Assembly (NCBI GenBank): GCA_045837725.1
Contig: JBEWZL010000198.1
Coordinates: 1 to 64,000 of the forward strand
From: Vermamoeba vermiformis
Taxonomy: Eukaryota; Tubulinea; Echinamoebida
Direction of reading: 5' to 3'
DNA length: 64,000 bases
The notes beneath the pieces were generated by a model that had not been told where the DNA came from, did not search any database, and saw only the letters and a list, made by a program, of their open reading frames with translations. The stretch's first letter is position 1. The number at the start of each line of letters is the position of its first letter. Below, one piece after another: positions 9,157 through 21,080 of the stretch. A program made the translations under genes and the position numbers.

Positions 9157-11257
9157 CTACTCCAGTATTGAGAGTGCAGACAGTCTTGGGTTGTCCATAA
9201 CTAGCAGGTTGAACTTGGCAGCAATCTTGGACTTGTCATTGTCCACCAAATACGTCCACAATGAATGCAGCAAGCTGGTTACTTCATTGCACGACAGCTT
9301 GCTCAGTACCATGAATTGCAGTGGCAGTGGTGGCAACAAGCCACTGTTTTGCAAACAAGCAACTAGGTCTCCAGTCACGTGCTCAAGCTTTCCTTGTTGG
9401 GAGGGGTTTGCATGCGATAGACTGTGCCACATGCCAGTCACTACAGCCACTGCGCTGTTGAGGAATTCTTTGCTGGAGGACGTCAAGCCTGGAAGGGCAG
9501 TTAGAACAGCAGTGAGGAGCTAAAAATGGCGTACCAGTTGATGCAAGTGCAGCAAGAACTATAAATAGACACGAGCGCTGCGTCAAGAGCTGAATCACGT
9601 GCTGGTCGTACTCAAACGGAGATTTCTTGGGCAAGCTCTCACGGTATTGGTCGGTTGAAGGGCGCGGCAGATGACTGGGTAGCACGTGACTGAAGAATTC
9701 AGCTTCCATCCACGAGTGCAAAGAGCCTAAAAATAGCTGTCAGCATCGAGTCCGCGGCATCTATCTGGTCAGTGCCTTACTATATTTAGTAATCAGTCCT
9801 ACGAGCAGTGCAGCACTCTGTTCATGAACGTTTTGAGCACCGGACATTAGCTCGGACATCAGCGAGCTAAAAATAGCTTTGACTTCAAATTCGGCCAATT
9901 CTCCGCTGAGTACAGCTGCCAATTGAGCTAAAAATAGCAGTCAGTTGCGAGCTGTGCGCGAGTTGGTCCCGTACCGTGTTTGACACGTGTCATGCGCTCA
10001 ACTGCAGGCACGTGATCGTTGTTCCGATCCTGCAGACCAAGTTGCTCAACCAGGGCCGCGAATTTGACACTTGACACGTGCTGGCACTCACTTGTCTCCG
10101 GAGTGACGATATCGATCACTTGCCTAAAATAGATTGCGTGAGTTCAGCTAAAAATAGCACTCATTGGAGTACCTCAGTGCCGCGTGTCCGTGGAGTTCAT
10201 CTACCAGGGTCAACACAGCAGTCACGTGCTCCAAGTCCGCTACGTTGTGTTGCAGCAGTGCTGTCACGTGATTGCTGACCAATGGCACGAGTTCTGCGCC
10301 CTCCACGGCCCTGGTCAGCAGCACGTGATGCACTGAGGCGCGGAATAATTCACAGGCGGGGTGATCACGTGATCGCTGTTGCCTAATTAGGGCACCGAGT
10401 GTGCAATACAGTGGCCAGTGCTCGCGAGTCCAGCACGTTATCAGACACGTGACTGCATGCTGTTCTAAAAATAGCTCGTACAACCACTGCACGGCACTGT
10501 CGAGTGGTGCGTCACGTGACAGAGCGATGAATTCATTGGCCATCTCTGCGGCGAGTGTTGTCATGGTCACGTGCTCATCGGATGAAATTTCTGCAATGAA
10601 ATACTGTCGCAGCAGTGGCCAGGTCTGCGCTGTGAGCACGTGATTCAGTGAATGCGGTGCCGTGCGGTACTGACGCAACAGACCAATCACGAGCAGTGCT
10701 GTCACGTGCTTGTACTGTACCACTCTTTCCAAATTAGGCAATGATTGCGCGAGTTTGCTTTGCACCAATGCACGGCACTGGGTGGCAAATGGCACGTGAC
10801 GCCAGTGCGCGCGACAGAGGTCTTCGAGTGCGGCTAAATATAGCTCGTGGCTGTCAGACCACGCGCGCTCGATCAGCAGTGGCAGCAGTGCAGTCACGTG
10901 ATAGGCAGTCACCGTCACCAGCAGTGCGCGGTGGTGTTGTTGCGCAGCGAGCAGTGCGAACAGTTGCGCGAGGTGCGAGGGAGAGCAGTGGCAGCAGTAG
11001 TGTGGTCGTGTTCAGCGAGCAGTGCACTCACGAGCAGCACGGTGCGGTACTGCGCGGCTGTGGGGGGCACCTGGGGGGACTGGGCGGCTGTGGTCTCCTG
11101 GATGTGCATTAGTGGGGGAGGAAATAGCGCAGTATTTGTAACGATATATTTATAGGTAAATTATTGATCGTCTCATCTGAATGCTCGCAGTGCATACCTG
11201 CAAGATGCGCATCAGCTCTTGCGGGGACAGCGCGGTCAAATCAGCGGGTACCTCCAT
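9157..11257 (-). CDS. Helical-repeat (HEAT/ARM-like) protein; weak Integrator subunit 5 resemblance
   Basis: Proposed start at 11257 (MEVPADLTALSPQELMRILQ). Exons run down to TAG at 9157-9159, with introns such as 10168-10129 and about 9980-9930 whose acceptors are CTATTTTAG or CTATTTTTAG. The protein is almost entirely amphipathic helix with recurring HVTALL. The C-terminus (SGLLPPLPLQFMVLSKL, then EVTSLLHSLWTYL) resembles what I recall of the INTS5 C-terminus, and SPQEL near the N-terminus fits too, but this is memory and not an alignment. Two junctions do not resolve: the frame shifts between about 11030 and 10950 with no usable acceptor, and the junction near 9540 needs an unusually short intron. 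Coding strand and extent are well supported by leucine periodicity. CACGTG is extremely dense here. Confidence 0.55.
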
Positions 11258-11827
11258 ACCCTGCGTACTCTGCATACAAGTGGTGCTTATATAACTTGTA
11301 TTATCAGTGTTATATTACTGTATTATCAGTGTTTGTTGTTGCGTCGTGTGGTGTTTAAGAAAAATAAGTCTGTGGAGAGAAAAAGGTATATAAAAATTTT
11401 TTTTTTTTTTTTAATTTTTTTTTTTTTTTTTTTTTTCTTTTTTGTTTTTTTTTTTTTTTTTTTTTTTTTTTTGATTGCTCGACGAACACGAATGGCCAAT
11501 CTTTCAATAGACACGAGCATTAGTAGCACGAAGAGCAATAATCATCAACACTAGTAGCAACACGTTATTATTGCAACACTTCAGTTGAGCAGCTAGTGCA
11601 AAGAGCAGTGAGAATACAACCAGATCTCGGCGTTAAGCAATCGGTACGTGCACTGACAGGGGATCAAAACAGCGATTGTTAGTGAACAAAAAATATGCGT
11701 AATTTATCTGCTACTATTATCTCCAATAACACTCGATCGATAGTGTTAGATCCACAGTTCTGGGAAATTCATTCGTTTGCGCAGATCCACTTACAGTACT
11801 ACTTGAGCAGGTCATGGCCCAAGAAGC
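11258..11827. promoter_or_regulatory. Divergent promoter interval with long T-rich homopolymer block
   Basis: 570 bp between the helical-repeat gene (minus) and REV3 (plus). 11397-11472 is almost pure T with single A, C and G interruptions, a low-complexity block that may be collapsed in the assembly. No gene is seen. Both genes must start from here. Confidence 0.5.
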
Positions 11828-14800
11828 ATGTCCACCAATACAAATACACCCCTGTTCAGCATGAGAATATTCTCTATCGAATGGACGATGGAGAGACCAG
11901 TGCCGGGACTAGATGTGACCTGGTCCAAGTTCAGCTCCTCGCCCTGTCGTCAAGTGCCAGTGCTGCACGTGTTCGGCACCACACCGCGCGGACAGAAGAC
12001 ATGCGCGCACATCCACAACGCCTTTCCTTATTTGTTCGTGTCCGTGCCCACCAGTGTCACGTGGAGTTCAGCCCTGGTCAACAACCCGCAAGCGAGCAAT
12101 GTCTATTTGCGGCAACTGCAAGTGTCGATCGATCGCGCGATGGCACTCTCCAAGCAACAGCAGACTGCACCGCCACAGCCAGGCACCACATCCGCACCGC
12201 GCGCAGCAGTGAGCGAGTCCGTCATCTACAGCGCACTGCTGGTACGCGGCAAACAGTTCTACGGCTTCACTCCGCACGAGCAGCTGTTCATCAAGCTGTT
12301 TCTGTACAATCCCATGGAGCTCAATCGCCTCGTGCTGCTGCTCCGCTCCGGTGCCATCATGCAGACGCATTTTCTTGAGGCACATATTTTTTTTTTTTTT
12401 TTTTACAATTTTTTTTTTTGGCCCCCCCCCCCCGCTAAATTTAGATCGCTGCCGGACACGCGTCATGTGCAGTGGAATGAGAGCGAGCTGACCTATCAGG
12501 TGCCACTCATCGACCAGGGCCCGACCAGCGGAAATATCGCGCGAGGTCTGTCGATGCGAGTGTGGACCAGCGAGCACGTGACTGACAACGAGCACGTGAT
12601 CTCGCCTGCCAGCAGACTCGCGCGCTGTGAACTCGAACTAGACGTGGATGTGGACGAGATTGTGAACCGTCAGTCACGTGATCAGAGCTCCGATCACACG
12701 AGCAGCGAGTCACGTGCCAGCAGCGATCAGAAGATCATTCAGTCGCTGACCTATATTTGGGAAGAAGAGCGGCGGCGTGGTGTGAAGCAAGAGGAAGTGT
12801 CTCCAGGGCTCGACCAGGGCACTGACTCTCACCCTGCGTCACGTGGTGTGGCCGTGGACATGGCGGCGAGTAATTCCGCACACTCGTCGACCTCCCCCGC
12901 GGGATTTCATCACGTGATTCGCGATCAGATCCGCGCCCTGATTGAGAGTGAGCGCGCGTGGCTGAGCGAGCACGGCGAAGACAACTTGTTTGCGAGCTCA
13001 CAGGCCCACCACAGCACTCCTCCTGCCTCGACCAGGGCTCGGGGGAGCGATGAGGGCGTGGAGCAGGGCGTGAGTGAGATCGAGGCCCTGATCGATGAAC
13101 AGCTGGTGCTGTCACAGAGCAGCGACAAGGAGGTGAATGACATCTTGAACTGGATGCTGGACGACGAGCTCGAGGACGAGGAGGGCGAGGAGGGGCCACG
13201 ATTGCGCGAGGAGGACGAGCTCGAGGATGAGGACCGCGATAAAGAGCACGTGATCGATGATGACACCTGTCAAGTGGAGGCTGGCGACATTATTGCCTCG
13301 CAACAGATTCTGCACCGCGACGAGCCTGAAGTATCACGTGACAGCTCTGAAGGTGTCAAGCACGTGACTGAATGCGAGCCAAGCACGTGATGGTGTCATG
13401 AATCTCGAGCAGGAGATTGAAACAACTAGGGCACAATCACGTGATAAAGCGGACGCATCTCCAATGATGGCACCAATTGACACGACCAATCACGTGACAG
13501 CAGTGCCGGTCCAGTCCAGTGATGTGTCAATGGCTGACATTCGAGCAACGTGCCAGACTTGGTTCATGAAAACAAGCAAATTTCATTGCCTTCACGCGAT
13601 GTCGTTGTGCACTCAGACGTACCAGCCCTGGCAGAAGTGTCAAAAGTGACAGGTGTCGAAGTGAAGTCTCGACAAGTGCAGTTCAACAGCACCGTGACAG
13701 TGTACAACTACCCACGTGCACAATCACGTGACATTGTCGTGCTCGACACACCACCGCCCTCCCCGACCAAGCCCAGCACTCTTCTGACCAATCACGTGCG
13801 ACCAATCAGTGCCACTGAGTGCGAGGTCAGTGAACCACCCAAGAAGAAGTTAAAAATAGACCATCACGTCCCAGAACTAGCCCCGTCACGTGACCAGAGT
13901 GTGGTGTCGAGCCAAGCCCTGGACAAACTCGAGCACGTGATCTCGCAGAGTGACGTCAAGCTCAAAATTAGCTCGCTCCAAATGTGGTCACCGCTGTCAT
14001 CGACCAGACCACGTGCCTCGCAAGTGTCAAACCCTGCTCTCAAAGAAGTGTCGCGTGACATTACGCCACCTGTCAAAGAGCCCTCACCCCTCCCTGTCAA
14101 GTCCCTCGAGGTGCCACCAGATTCAGTGAACGTGTCGATGGAGAGTCTCTCGCCTGAACTCATCTCTGGGCACGTGACTTCGCAGCACTGGACACTCACC
14201 TATCACGTGCCACCACCCACCACACGTGACCTGGTGACAGCAGCCATCAACCAGGGCCAGCCTGCAATGCACTACATCGATCAGACACGTGATCAGGTGG
14301 CACCTGTCACTGCATTCCCAACGCGTACTGCGGCACTCGTGTTGAACAGCGTGACGAGCGTGCCACGTGACAGCTACTGTCTCACACCCGTACAATTGCC
14401 ACCGACTCCAGCAGCGCTGATAGCCAAATATAGTAAAGTGGCAGACATCGAAGATTTCGGTCAGAAATCACGTGCGGTGCCAGCTGTCACTTGCGACAAC
14501 ATCAAACAAGCCTCGCAGGTAAGTGTCACACAGGCTATTTTTAGCACCACGCACTCATCTTTGCAGATTGAACACGTGACACCCAGCAATCAGTACGCGT
14601 ATCTGATGAGCCAGGAATATCGACCAATCAAAAGCGAGCGCGCACGTGATCCTGGTGGCACTGATCTCCTGTCGCAGATGAGCATTGAAATTCACGGTGA
14701 GTACGCCGTTCACTGAATGAACTCGCAGCTGACCTCGCCGTTCAGTGAACACACGGCGCGAACTGACACCCAATCCGCAACACGACATGGTGCGCGTGAT

Positions 14801-17448
14801 CGTGTACAGCGTGCGCGATGACGTCATCGTGAGTGCACTCGACCAGGGCCTGAACAGGTACGTCACGTGCTGGCTCCGTGTCTGGTACTAATTAGGTATG
14901 TCAGTGCACCGTACACTGATCACGTGGGGGTGATAGTGTGCGACGAACACAGTCACGTGCTCAACCAGGGCAGCATTGGGCGCTATTGTCACGTGCAAGT
15001 CGTGAAGACTGAGCGCGAGCTGTTTGAGCTATTTATAGCCACCGTCAAGCAGGTACGCATCACATGATAGGCAGAATTGCCTAATTTAGTAATATCTTGC
15101 CAGTACGATCCAGACTTCCTGCTGGGCTATGAACTGCAAGCGAGTTCATTGGGCTATTTGATTGAGCGCGCACAAGCTTTGCAGATCGATCTCGTCGAGG
15201 AGATTGCACGCCTGCCGAGGGGATACCAAGCGAGAGCTAAAAATAGCACTGACACCAGTGCAGCCAAGTGGGAGCGAGCCCATGGCACTGGCATCCACGT
15301 GACTGGAAGAATTGTGCTCAATGTCTGGCGAATTCTCCGCAGTGAATTGCCACTTGCCAAATCGAGCTATGACCACGTGACCTATCACGTGCTGCATCAG
15401 CGCGTGCCGTGGTATGATTGGTCAGTGCTGACACGGTGGTGGTCGCAGAGTGCCACACGATGGCGCGTGATTGAGCACGTGACTGGACTGGCAGTGCGGA
15501 ATATCTTGCTGCTCGATGCGCTCAATGTGATTGGTCGCTGTTGCGAACTCGCGCGACTGTACGGCATTGAACTGCAAGCGGTGCTGTCACGTGGCTCGCA
15601 GTACCGTGTGGAGGCGATGATATTGCGCGCATGCAAGTCACGTGACTATTTGCTGTACTCGCCCTCGCGACAGCAAGTAGCGCAACAAGCCGCGCCCGAA
15701 GCACTGCCGCTGGTGCTCGAACCGCGCTCAGGGTACTATCCCGACCCCGTGCTGGTGCTCGACTTCCAATCGCTGTACCCGTCCATCATGATCGCGTACA
15801 ACTACTGCTACTCGACCTGCTTGGGACGCGTGGCACCTGGCACTGGGCCACTCAATCTCAAACCATTCGGCTGTCATCAACTCGCACTGCCACGTGGCAT
15901 GTTGGAATATCTTGAGCACTATCTCACAGTATCGCCAAATCGGGTAATGTACGTCAAGCGCGATGTCCAAATTGGGATATTGCCACGACTGCTCAGCGAA
16001 CTCTTGGAGACACGTGTCATGGTGAAGCAGTCGATGAAGCAGTTCAAGCACGACAAGTCTATTTTTAGAATGCTTGACGCGCGACAGCTGGGCTTGAAGA
16101 TGTTGGCGAATGTCACTTACGGCTACACCGCTGCTAACTTCAGTGGCCGCATGCCACTCATCGAACTCGCTGACAGCATTGTGCAGACAGCACGCGAGAC
16201 CCTGGAAGCCGCGATCAGACACGTGGAGAGCGTCAAAGAGTGGGGAGCACGTGTCATTTATGGTGACACGGACAGTCTCTTCGTGCTGCTCAAAGGTGCG
16301 TCACGTGAGCGCGCATTTGAGATTGGACAGCAGATTGCAGACCAAGTGACACGTGCCAATCCCTATCCCGTCAAGCTGCAGTTCGAGAAGCTCTATCACC
16401 CGTGCATCTTAGCGGCCAAGAAGCGCTACGTGGGCTTCAAGTACGAGAACAAAGATCAAGTCGAGCCCGTGTGGGAGGCCAAGGGCATTGAGACTGTGCG
16501 ACGCGACAGCTGTCCTGCCGTGCAGAAGATTGTGCAGAAGTGTCTCAGGTACGGCGCTGTATGTAGCCACAGCCCTTCACTAACACGCGCACAGTCTGTT
16601 GTTCCAGGGCTCAGGCAGTGGCGCAGATTCGCGAGTACTGTGAGCGCCAGTTCAGCAAGATCATGCAGGGACGCGTCAACATTCGCGACTTTGTGCTGTG
16701 CAAAGAGGTGCGCATTGGCTCGTACCGACTCAAGAAGACTGGCAAGCTGCCCAAAGATGTGCCCTCCGCCTCACTGCCCCCTGCAGCTATTGTCAGCTAC
16801 AAGGCTATTGCGCGCGATCCTCGTGCTGAACCGCGGTACGGTGAGCGCGTGCCGTACGTGGTGTGTGCGGGGCCTCAAGCAGCACCGCTCCGTGATCTGG
16901 TGCACCACCCGCTGCAGTTCTTCCGTCACAACAAGAGTCACAACAATCAGCTGCACTTGCACGCAGTGTACTACATCACCAAGCTGATTATCCCCGCATT
17001 GGAACGACTCTTGGGCCTCACTGGACTCGATGTGCGGCAGTGGTGGAATTCCATGCCCAAACAGTTCCGCACTCTCAAGCAGTCGCAGGTGTTTGACCCC
17101 AAGGCGCAGAAGACGACGATCGATCACTTCTTTCGCAGTCAACACTGTCCCGTGTGCGATGAACTCACCGTGAAGGGCTTCTGCGACAAGTGCACTGAGA
17201 ACAAGCAGTCCACGGCCTTCATCATGTTGACTCGTGCGCGAAGATTGCAACAACAGCATTTGCAGCTGCAAGAACTGTGCATGCACTGCACTGGCTGCAA
17301 AGATCCGAGTGTGTTGTGCGAGTCGTTGGATTGTCCGATCTACTTTGAACGGATTCGCAATGACATGCAGCTCAAAGTGGTGCAGAACTATCAACAGATC
17401 ATCGTCAAGTGGGACGATACCAAAAAGAACAGTAACAATAACAAATAA
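11828..17448 (+). CDS. REV3L: DNA polymerase zeta catalytic subunit REV3
   Basis: B-family translesion polymerase that extends from mismatched or lesion-bearing termini in the nucleus. The N-terminus (LFSMRIFSIEW, VFGTTPRGQKTCAHIH, PYLFV) matches REV3. Polymerase motif A LDFQSLYPSIMIAYNYC, motif B ARQLGLKMLANVTYGYT and motif C YGDTDSLF are all present, followed by two Cys motifs: CPVCDELTVKGFCDKC and CMHCTGC...C...C, the latter the expected 4Fe-4S site. Clear introns: 14519-14566, 14697-14745, 14858-14895, 15053-15103 and 16549-16607. Two weaker ones (13331-13412, 13524-13576) are needed to keep frame. At about 12388-12444 poly-T and poly-C replace the region after EAHI where relatives have about 30 residues. 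Start could also be the Met at 11861. About 1,600 residues, closer to yeast than vertebrate size. AATAAA lies at about 17480. Confidence 0.92.
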
Positions 17449-17598
17449 CAATAGTATGTATAAGGTGTAAATAACGTTGTAAATAAACAGATCTGAAGTG
17501 ATTGTACAATGGTTGGTTTATTATTGACAGTATCACGCTGCTTCGCTTAGGAAGCAAGGTGATTGAGGGGTGTATTTAGGGCGGTACAAAGTGCTTGT

Positions 17599-20500
17599 TT
17601 AGATGCGCAAAATGCTCTTGATGACTTGTTGCAAAGCAGGGGGCAATTTGTTTGCGAGCTCAGTCATTTGACCGACAAAGTACTGCTGCGCATTCACTTC
17701 AGTCAACAACGAGATTTGTGGCTTGGGACTGAAGGCGAGTTGCGAGAAGGAGCTGAAGCCGCTTTGAGCCTCCTCATTGTCAGTGTAGAGTTGATCCAGA
17801 TCCGTAGCCTCGAATGTCTCAGGCTGTTGTGAGATGAGCTTCGCAGTCACTTCAACGAGGGCAGCACTGCATGGAGAGTTAGTTATCAATATCGGAGGTC
17901 AGATCTAGGTCCTTACAAGTGCTTGACGTAGGGCTCAGCGTACAAGGGAGTCCATTCAGCCATCAACTTGGTGCTGCCAATCGCGCAGATGCGGCGATGA
18001 TCTTCATCCGAGACGGTTGTGATGTGTGGCAGCCAGACACTCTGCAGCAGATTGACGAAGATGCCAGGCTGCACGGCATCGAGTTGTTGCATGAGCGCTG
18101 CGCTGCCGTGCTTGCAGATGTACACGTTGAAGAAGTAGAGCAAGAACTCCACGAACTTGGCTGTCTTAGAGCTCTGCAAGCGCGTGAACAAGATGCGGAA
18201 CACTTCCGACATGTAGGGCGCGAAGTTGGCGGGGTTCATGTAGAGCACGATGGACTCGAGCAAGTTGAAGCCAAAGCCGTCGTTCTGCTTGGAGGCAACG
18301 AGCTTCTGGAACACACCGAGTGAGGCGAGCAGGAACTTGTTGTTGTCTGCCGTGAACAGCTGCGAGTTGAAGCGCAATAGCTGAGAAATGACACGTGTCA
18401 AACCGGGGATGTTACCACGTCGTTCCCAGAGAGTGGGTGAGACCAACACGGGCAGCAATTGTGCGTATTCAGCGCGCAGGGTGTGAGGAGGGGTGTAGCG
18501 CTCCAACAGCACGGAGAGCACTTGGAATTCATAGGGCTGCAAGTCTTGCAAGTCATTCTCGAGCACAAAGCGGAACATGGGAAAGAGCTTCTCTTCAACG
18601 CGAGCAAAGGCCGCAGGATCACTCTTGGAGAGCGAGACAGCGAGTAGCACAATGGACTCGTGCAAGAAGTGAATGAAGAGCGGATTGGTAGGGTTCTTGA
18701 AGATCTCCGCGAGCTTGTTGAGCAGCTGCTCCATCAGTGTCCAGCCGAGGGGCTTGATGGCACTCTGTTCAGGGCTCGACAATGCAGCGGACATGCGCCA
18801 CGTCAAGCGCATAATAGCTGTAGTACAAATGTGATTAGTCCGTGGGCACAACCGATATTGCTGAGTTACGTACTGCGCATAATGTAGTGATTCTCCTTGT
18901 CTTCTTTGTTGCCCATTGCAAGCACAGCAAACAGGGACTGATAGAGTTGTCCGAGGCCAGGCAACAAATGAGCTTCAGTCAGTCTGTAGATAGGACCCTC
19001 CTTCACGGTCAGCAAGCGATCAATGCACATGGCAGCGTACGAGTGCACGACAAAGTTGGGTGCAGCGAGCCATCGAATCAAGAGCGGCAAGAGCTCCAGT
19101 GTCTTCTCAGCATTGAACATCTGTCTGAAGGTGAGGCAGAACTTGATGCAGTCCGCGACAATCACGAGTGAGCTGTGCGTTTGACTTTGCAGCTCGGGCA
19201 AGATGTAGTGCTGATACAAGTCTGCAATGGGAATGTATTTGTTCACACTGGTGGCACCCTTCTCCGCAGTGCTGGTCGTCACTGAGAGCGCCAACAGCAA
19301 TGCAATGCTCGTGTCTTTCAGCTTCCAGAGGGCCTTGTTGTTGGTGTACTCGGTCAACATTTGCTGCAATTGTGCGCCGTAGAGCTGTGTCACCACGTCC
19401 TCGGAGTAGCGGCGCAGACCACGCACCAAGTCGCAAGCAGCGCGACGACGACTGTCCACGTCACTGCCCTCGGTGTCCATGCGAATGTATTCGAGTCCTT
19501 CGTCTTCAAACATCTCCTCTTCATTGTCGCGGAGCTGCAGATTGGGCAAGATGATCTGAGTGCAGATCTGTTCGAGAGTAGTGCGCTCCTTCAACAAGGT
19601 GTGTTGCGTGGTGCTCGATACGGCCGTCAAGAAGCGAATGGCCGTGGTTGCCAAGACATCGTAGGCAGGCTCGTTCTTGATGGAGCCCAACACAGCCCAC
19701 GCGTCCTTGACAAACAGCTTGACGTACTCTTCCGTCTCTTCGTCGTACTTCTCCGTGTAGAGCTTGACCGTGTCGAAGATGACGGCTTTGATCTTGGTCA
19801 ACAGTCCCGGGGAGTCTTCGTCCTTGCCGTCGAGCAGTGCGCTGTGCTTCGTGTTGTAGTTGAGCAAGGCAGTGAACTGTTTCATCCACTCGCCCAAGTT
19901 GTTTTCAAAGTGTTCGGGCAGATCCACGGAACTGAGCGACAAGAAGATCTCGATCATCAACTTCTCAGCCGTGAACAACATCTTCAGTGCTTGTTCGTTG
20001 GTGGCTTGGGCCTCGATTTGCTTGCTAACAAACTACAGCACGTTAATGCAAGTCCTACAGCGACACTATGATCTTACCTTGAAGAACTCGAGGTGAATGT
20101 CTTGGAAGTTCTCGAGTATGTATTTCAGTTCGGTCAGTACGCGATTGGACTCGAACTCTGAGCGGTATTTCTTCATCACCATGTTCAGTGTCTTCAAGGC
20201 ACCAATTACTAGGGAGAAGTCTTGTGATTGGAGCTTGCTGGCCAGACCCTTATAAAACAAAGGGCATTACAACCAACACATCCGCGGACATGTCACAATC
20301 AAAACAGACTTACCGGCAATAAAGCGGGCCACTTAAGAGGGAATTCTACGTCTGCGATCACTTTAATTGTTTCTTTAAGCAATTTTTGGGTCTCAGGAAC
20401 CTTGAGCATCAAATCCACAATTATTGTCTTGACTTGCTCTTTCTCTTGCTCGTTAATGGTCACATCCTCCTAAATTAATGTAATAAATATTAGTATGACA

Positions 20501-20882
20501 TCAAAATCAATTAGGACAAGACACGTACCGACTGCCACTTTTTAAAAAAGTTTTTAACATAGATCGCAGCTCCTTGACGTGCAGCAACACTGAAAGTGGT
20601 TGTTTCAATCAATTTAAGCAGGGCCAAGACAAAGTTGGGCTGCTTGGAGGCTACGGCTAGGTATTCCTCAGCTAAAATTAAAAAATATTAAATTAATATC
20701 AAAGATGAGCAAATCTAGTGATTGACAATGCACAAAACGCGTTTGCAAATTTCAATAGCTTTTCAATGTAATTAATTGCATAGTTAGTCCGTGGAAGAGT
20801 TCTTACAAGCAGATCTGTCGGCTTTGTGAGGAGAGATGGTGTTCTCCATGCACTTCGCAAGAGCTTGCAGTTGATCAGCCAT
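17599..20882 (-). CDS. CSE1L: Exportin-2 / CSE1L (importin-alpha re-exporter)
   Basis: Karyopherin of the importin-beta superfamily that returns importin-alpha to the cytoplasm with Ran-GTP. Start at 20882 (MADQLQALAKCMENTISP). Family signatures are DLVRGLRRYSEDVVTQLYG with EYIRMDTEGSDVDSRRRAAC before it, LWERRGNIPGLTRV, FQKLVASKQNDGFGFNLL, and a C-terminal FSQLAFSPKPQ. HEAT-type helices run throughout. Several introns of about 45-60 nt interrupt the 5' half (20.07-20.85 kb); two large exons (about 19981-18870 and 18800-17925) carry most of the protein. Convergent with REV3 (150 bp between stops) and divergent with UTP20 (198 bp between starts). Only one CACGTG (near 18392) in the gene, in sharp contrast to both neighbours. 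Confidence 0.93.
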
Positions 20883-21080
20883 GGCTCCAAATCGCGGTAG
20901 ATGTGTTGTTGTCGCTGAGAGGAATGAAGAGACTGGAATGCAGGACCGTTTCTTTTTGCACAATTCAAAACTTCGACTCATTCGCTGTAAAAAAAACGCG
21001 GGAATACTCGCCTCTTTTTCTGCCCTGGTTGAAACGATCTGGATCTAGACTGACTATTCAACAAAGCACCACATGTCCTT
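20883..21080. promoter_or_regulatory. CSE1L/UTP20 divergent promoter
   Basis: 198 bp separates the two start codons, so both genes must share or overlap their core promoters. No TATA box is evident. Confidence 0.5.

Noticed and set aside
10401-11155. Plus-strand frames opposite the helical-repeat gene
   Set aside because: Low-complexity Ser/Cys/Arg translations; the minus strand shows regular leucine-rich helices.
11326-11554. Frames encoding poly-Phe or poly-Lys across the T block
   Set aside because: They are translations of a homopolymer tract, not genes.
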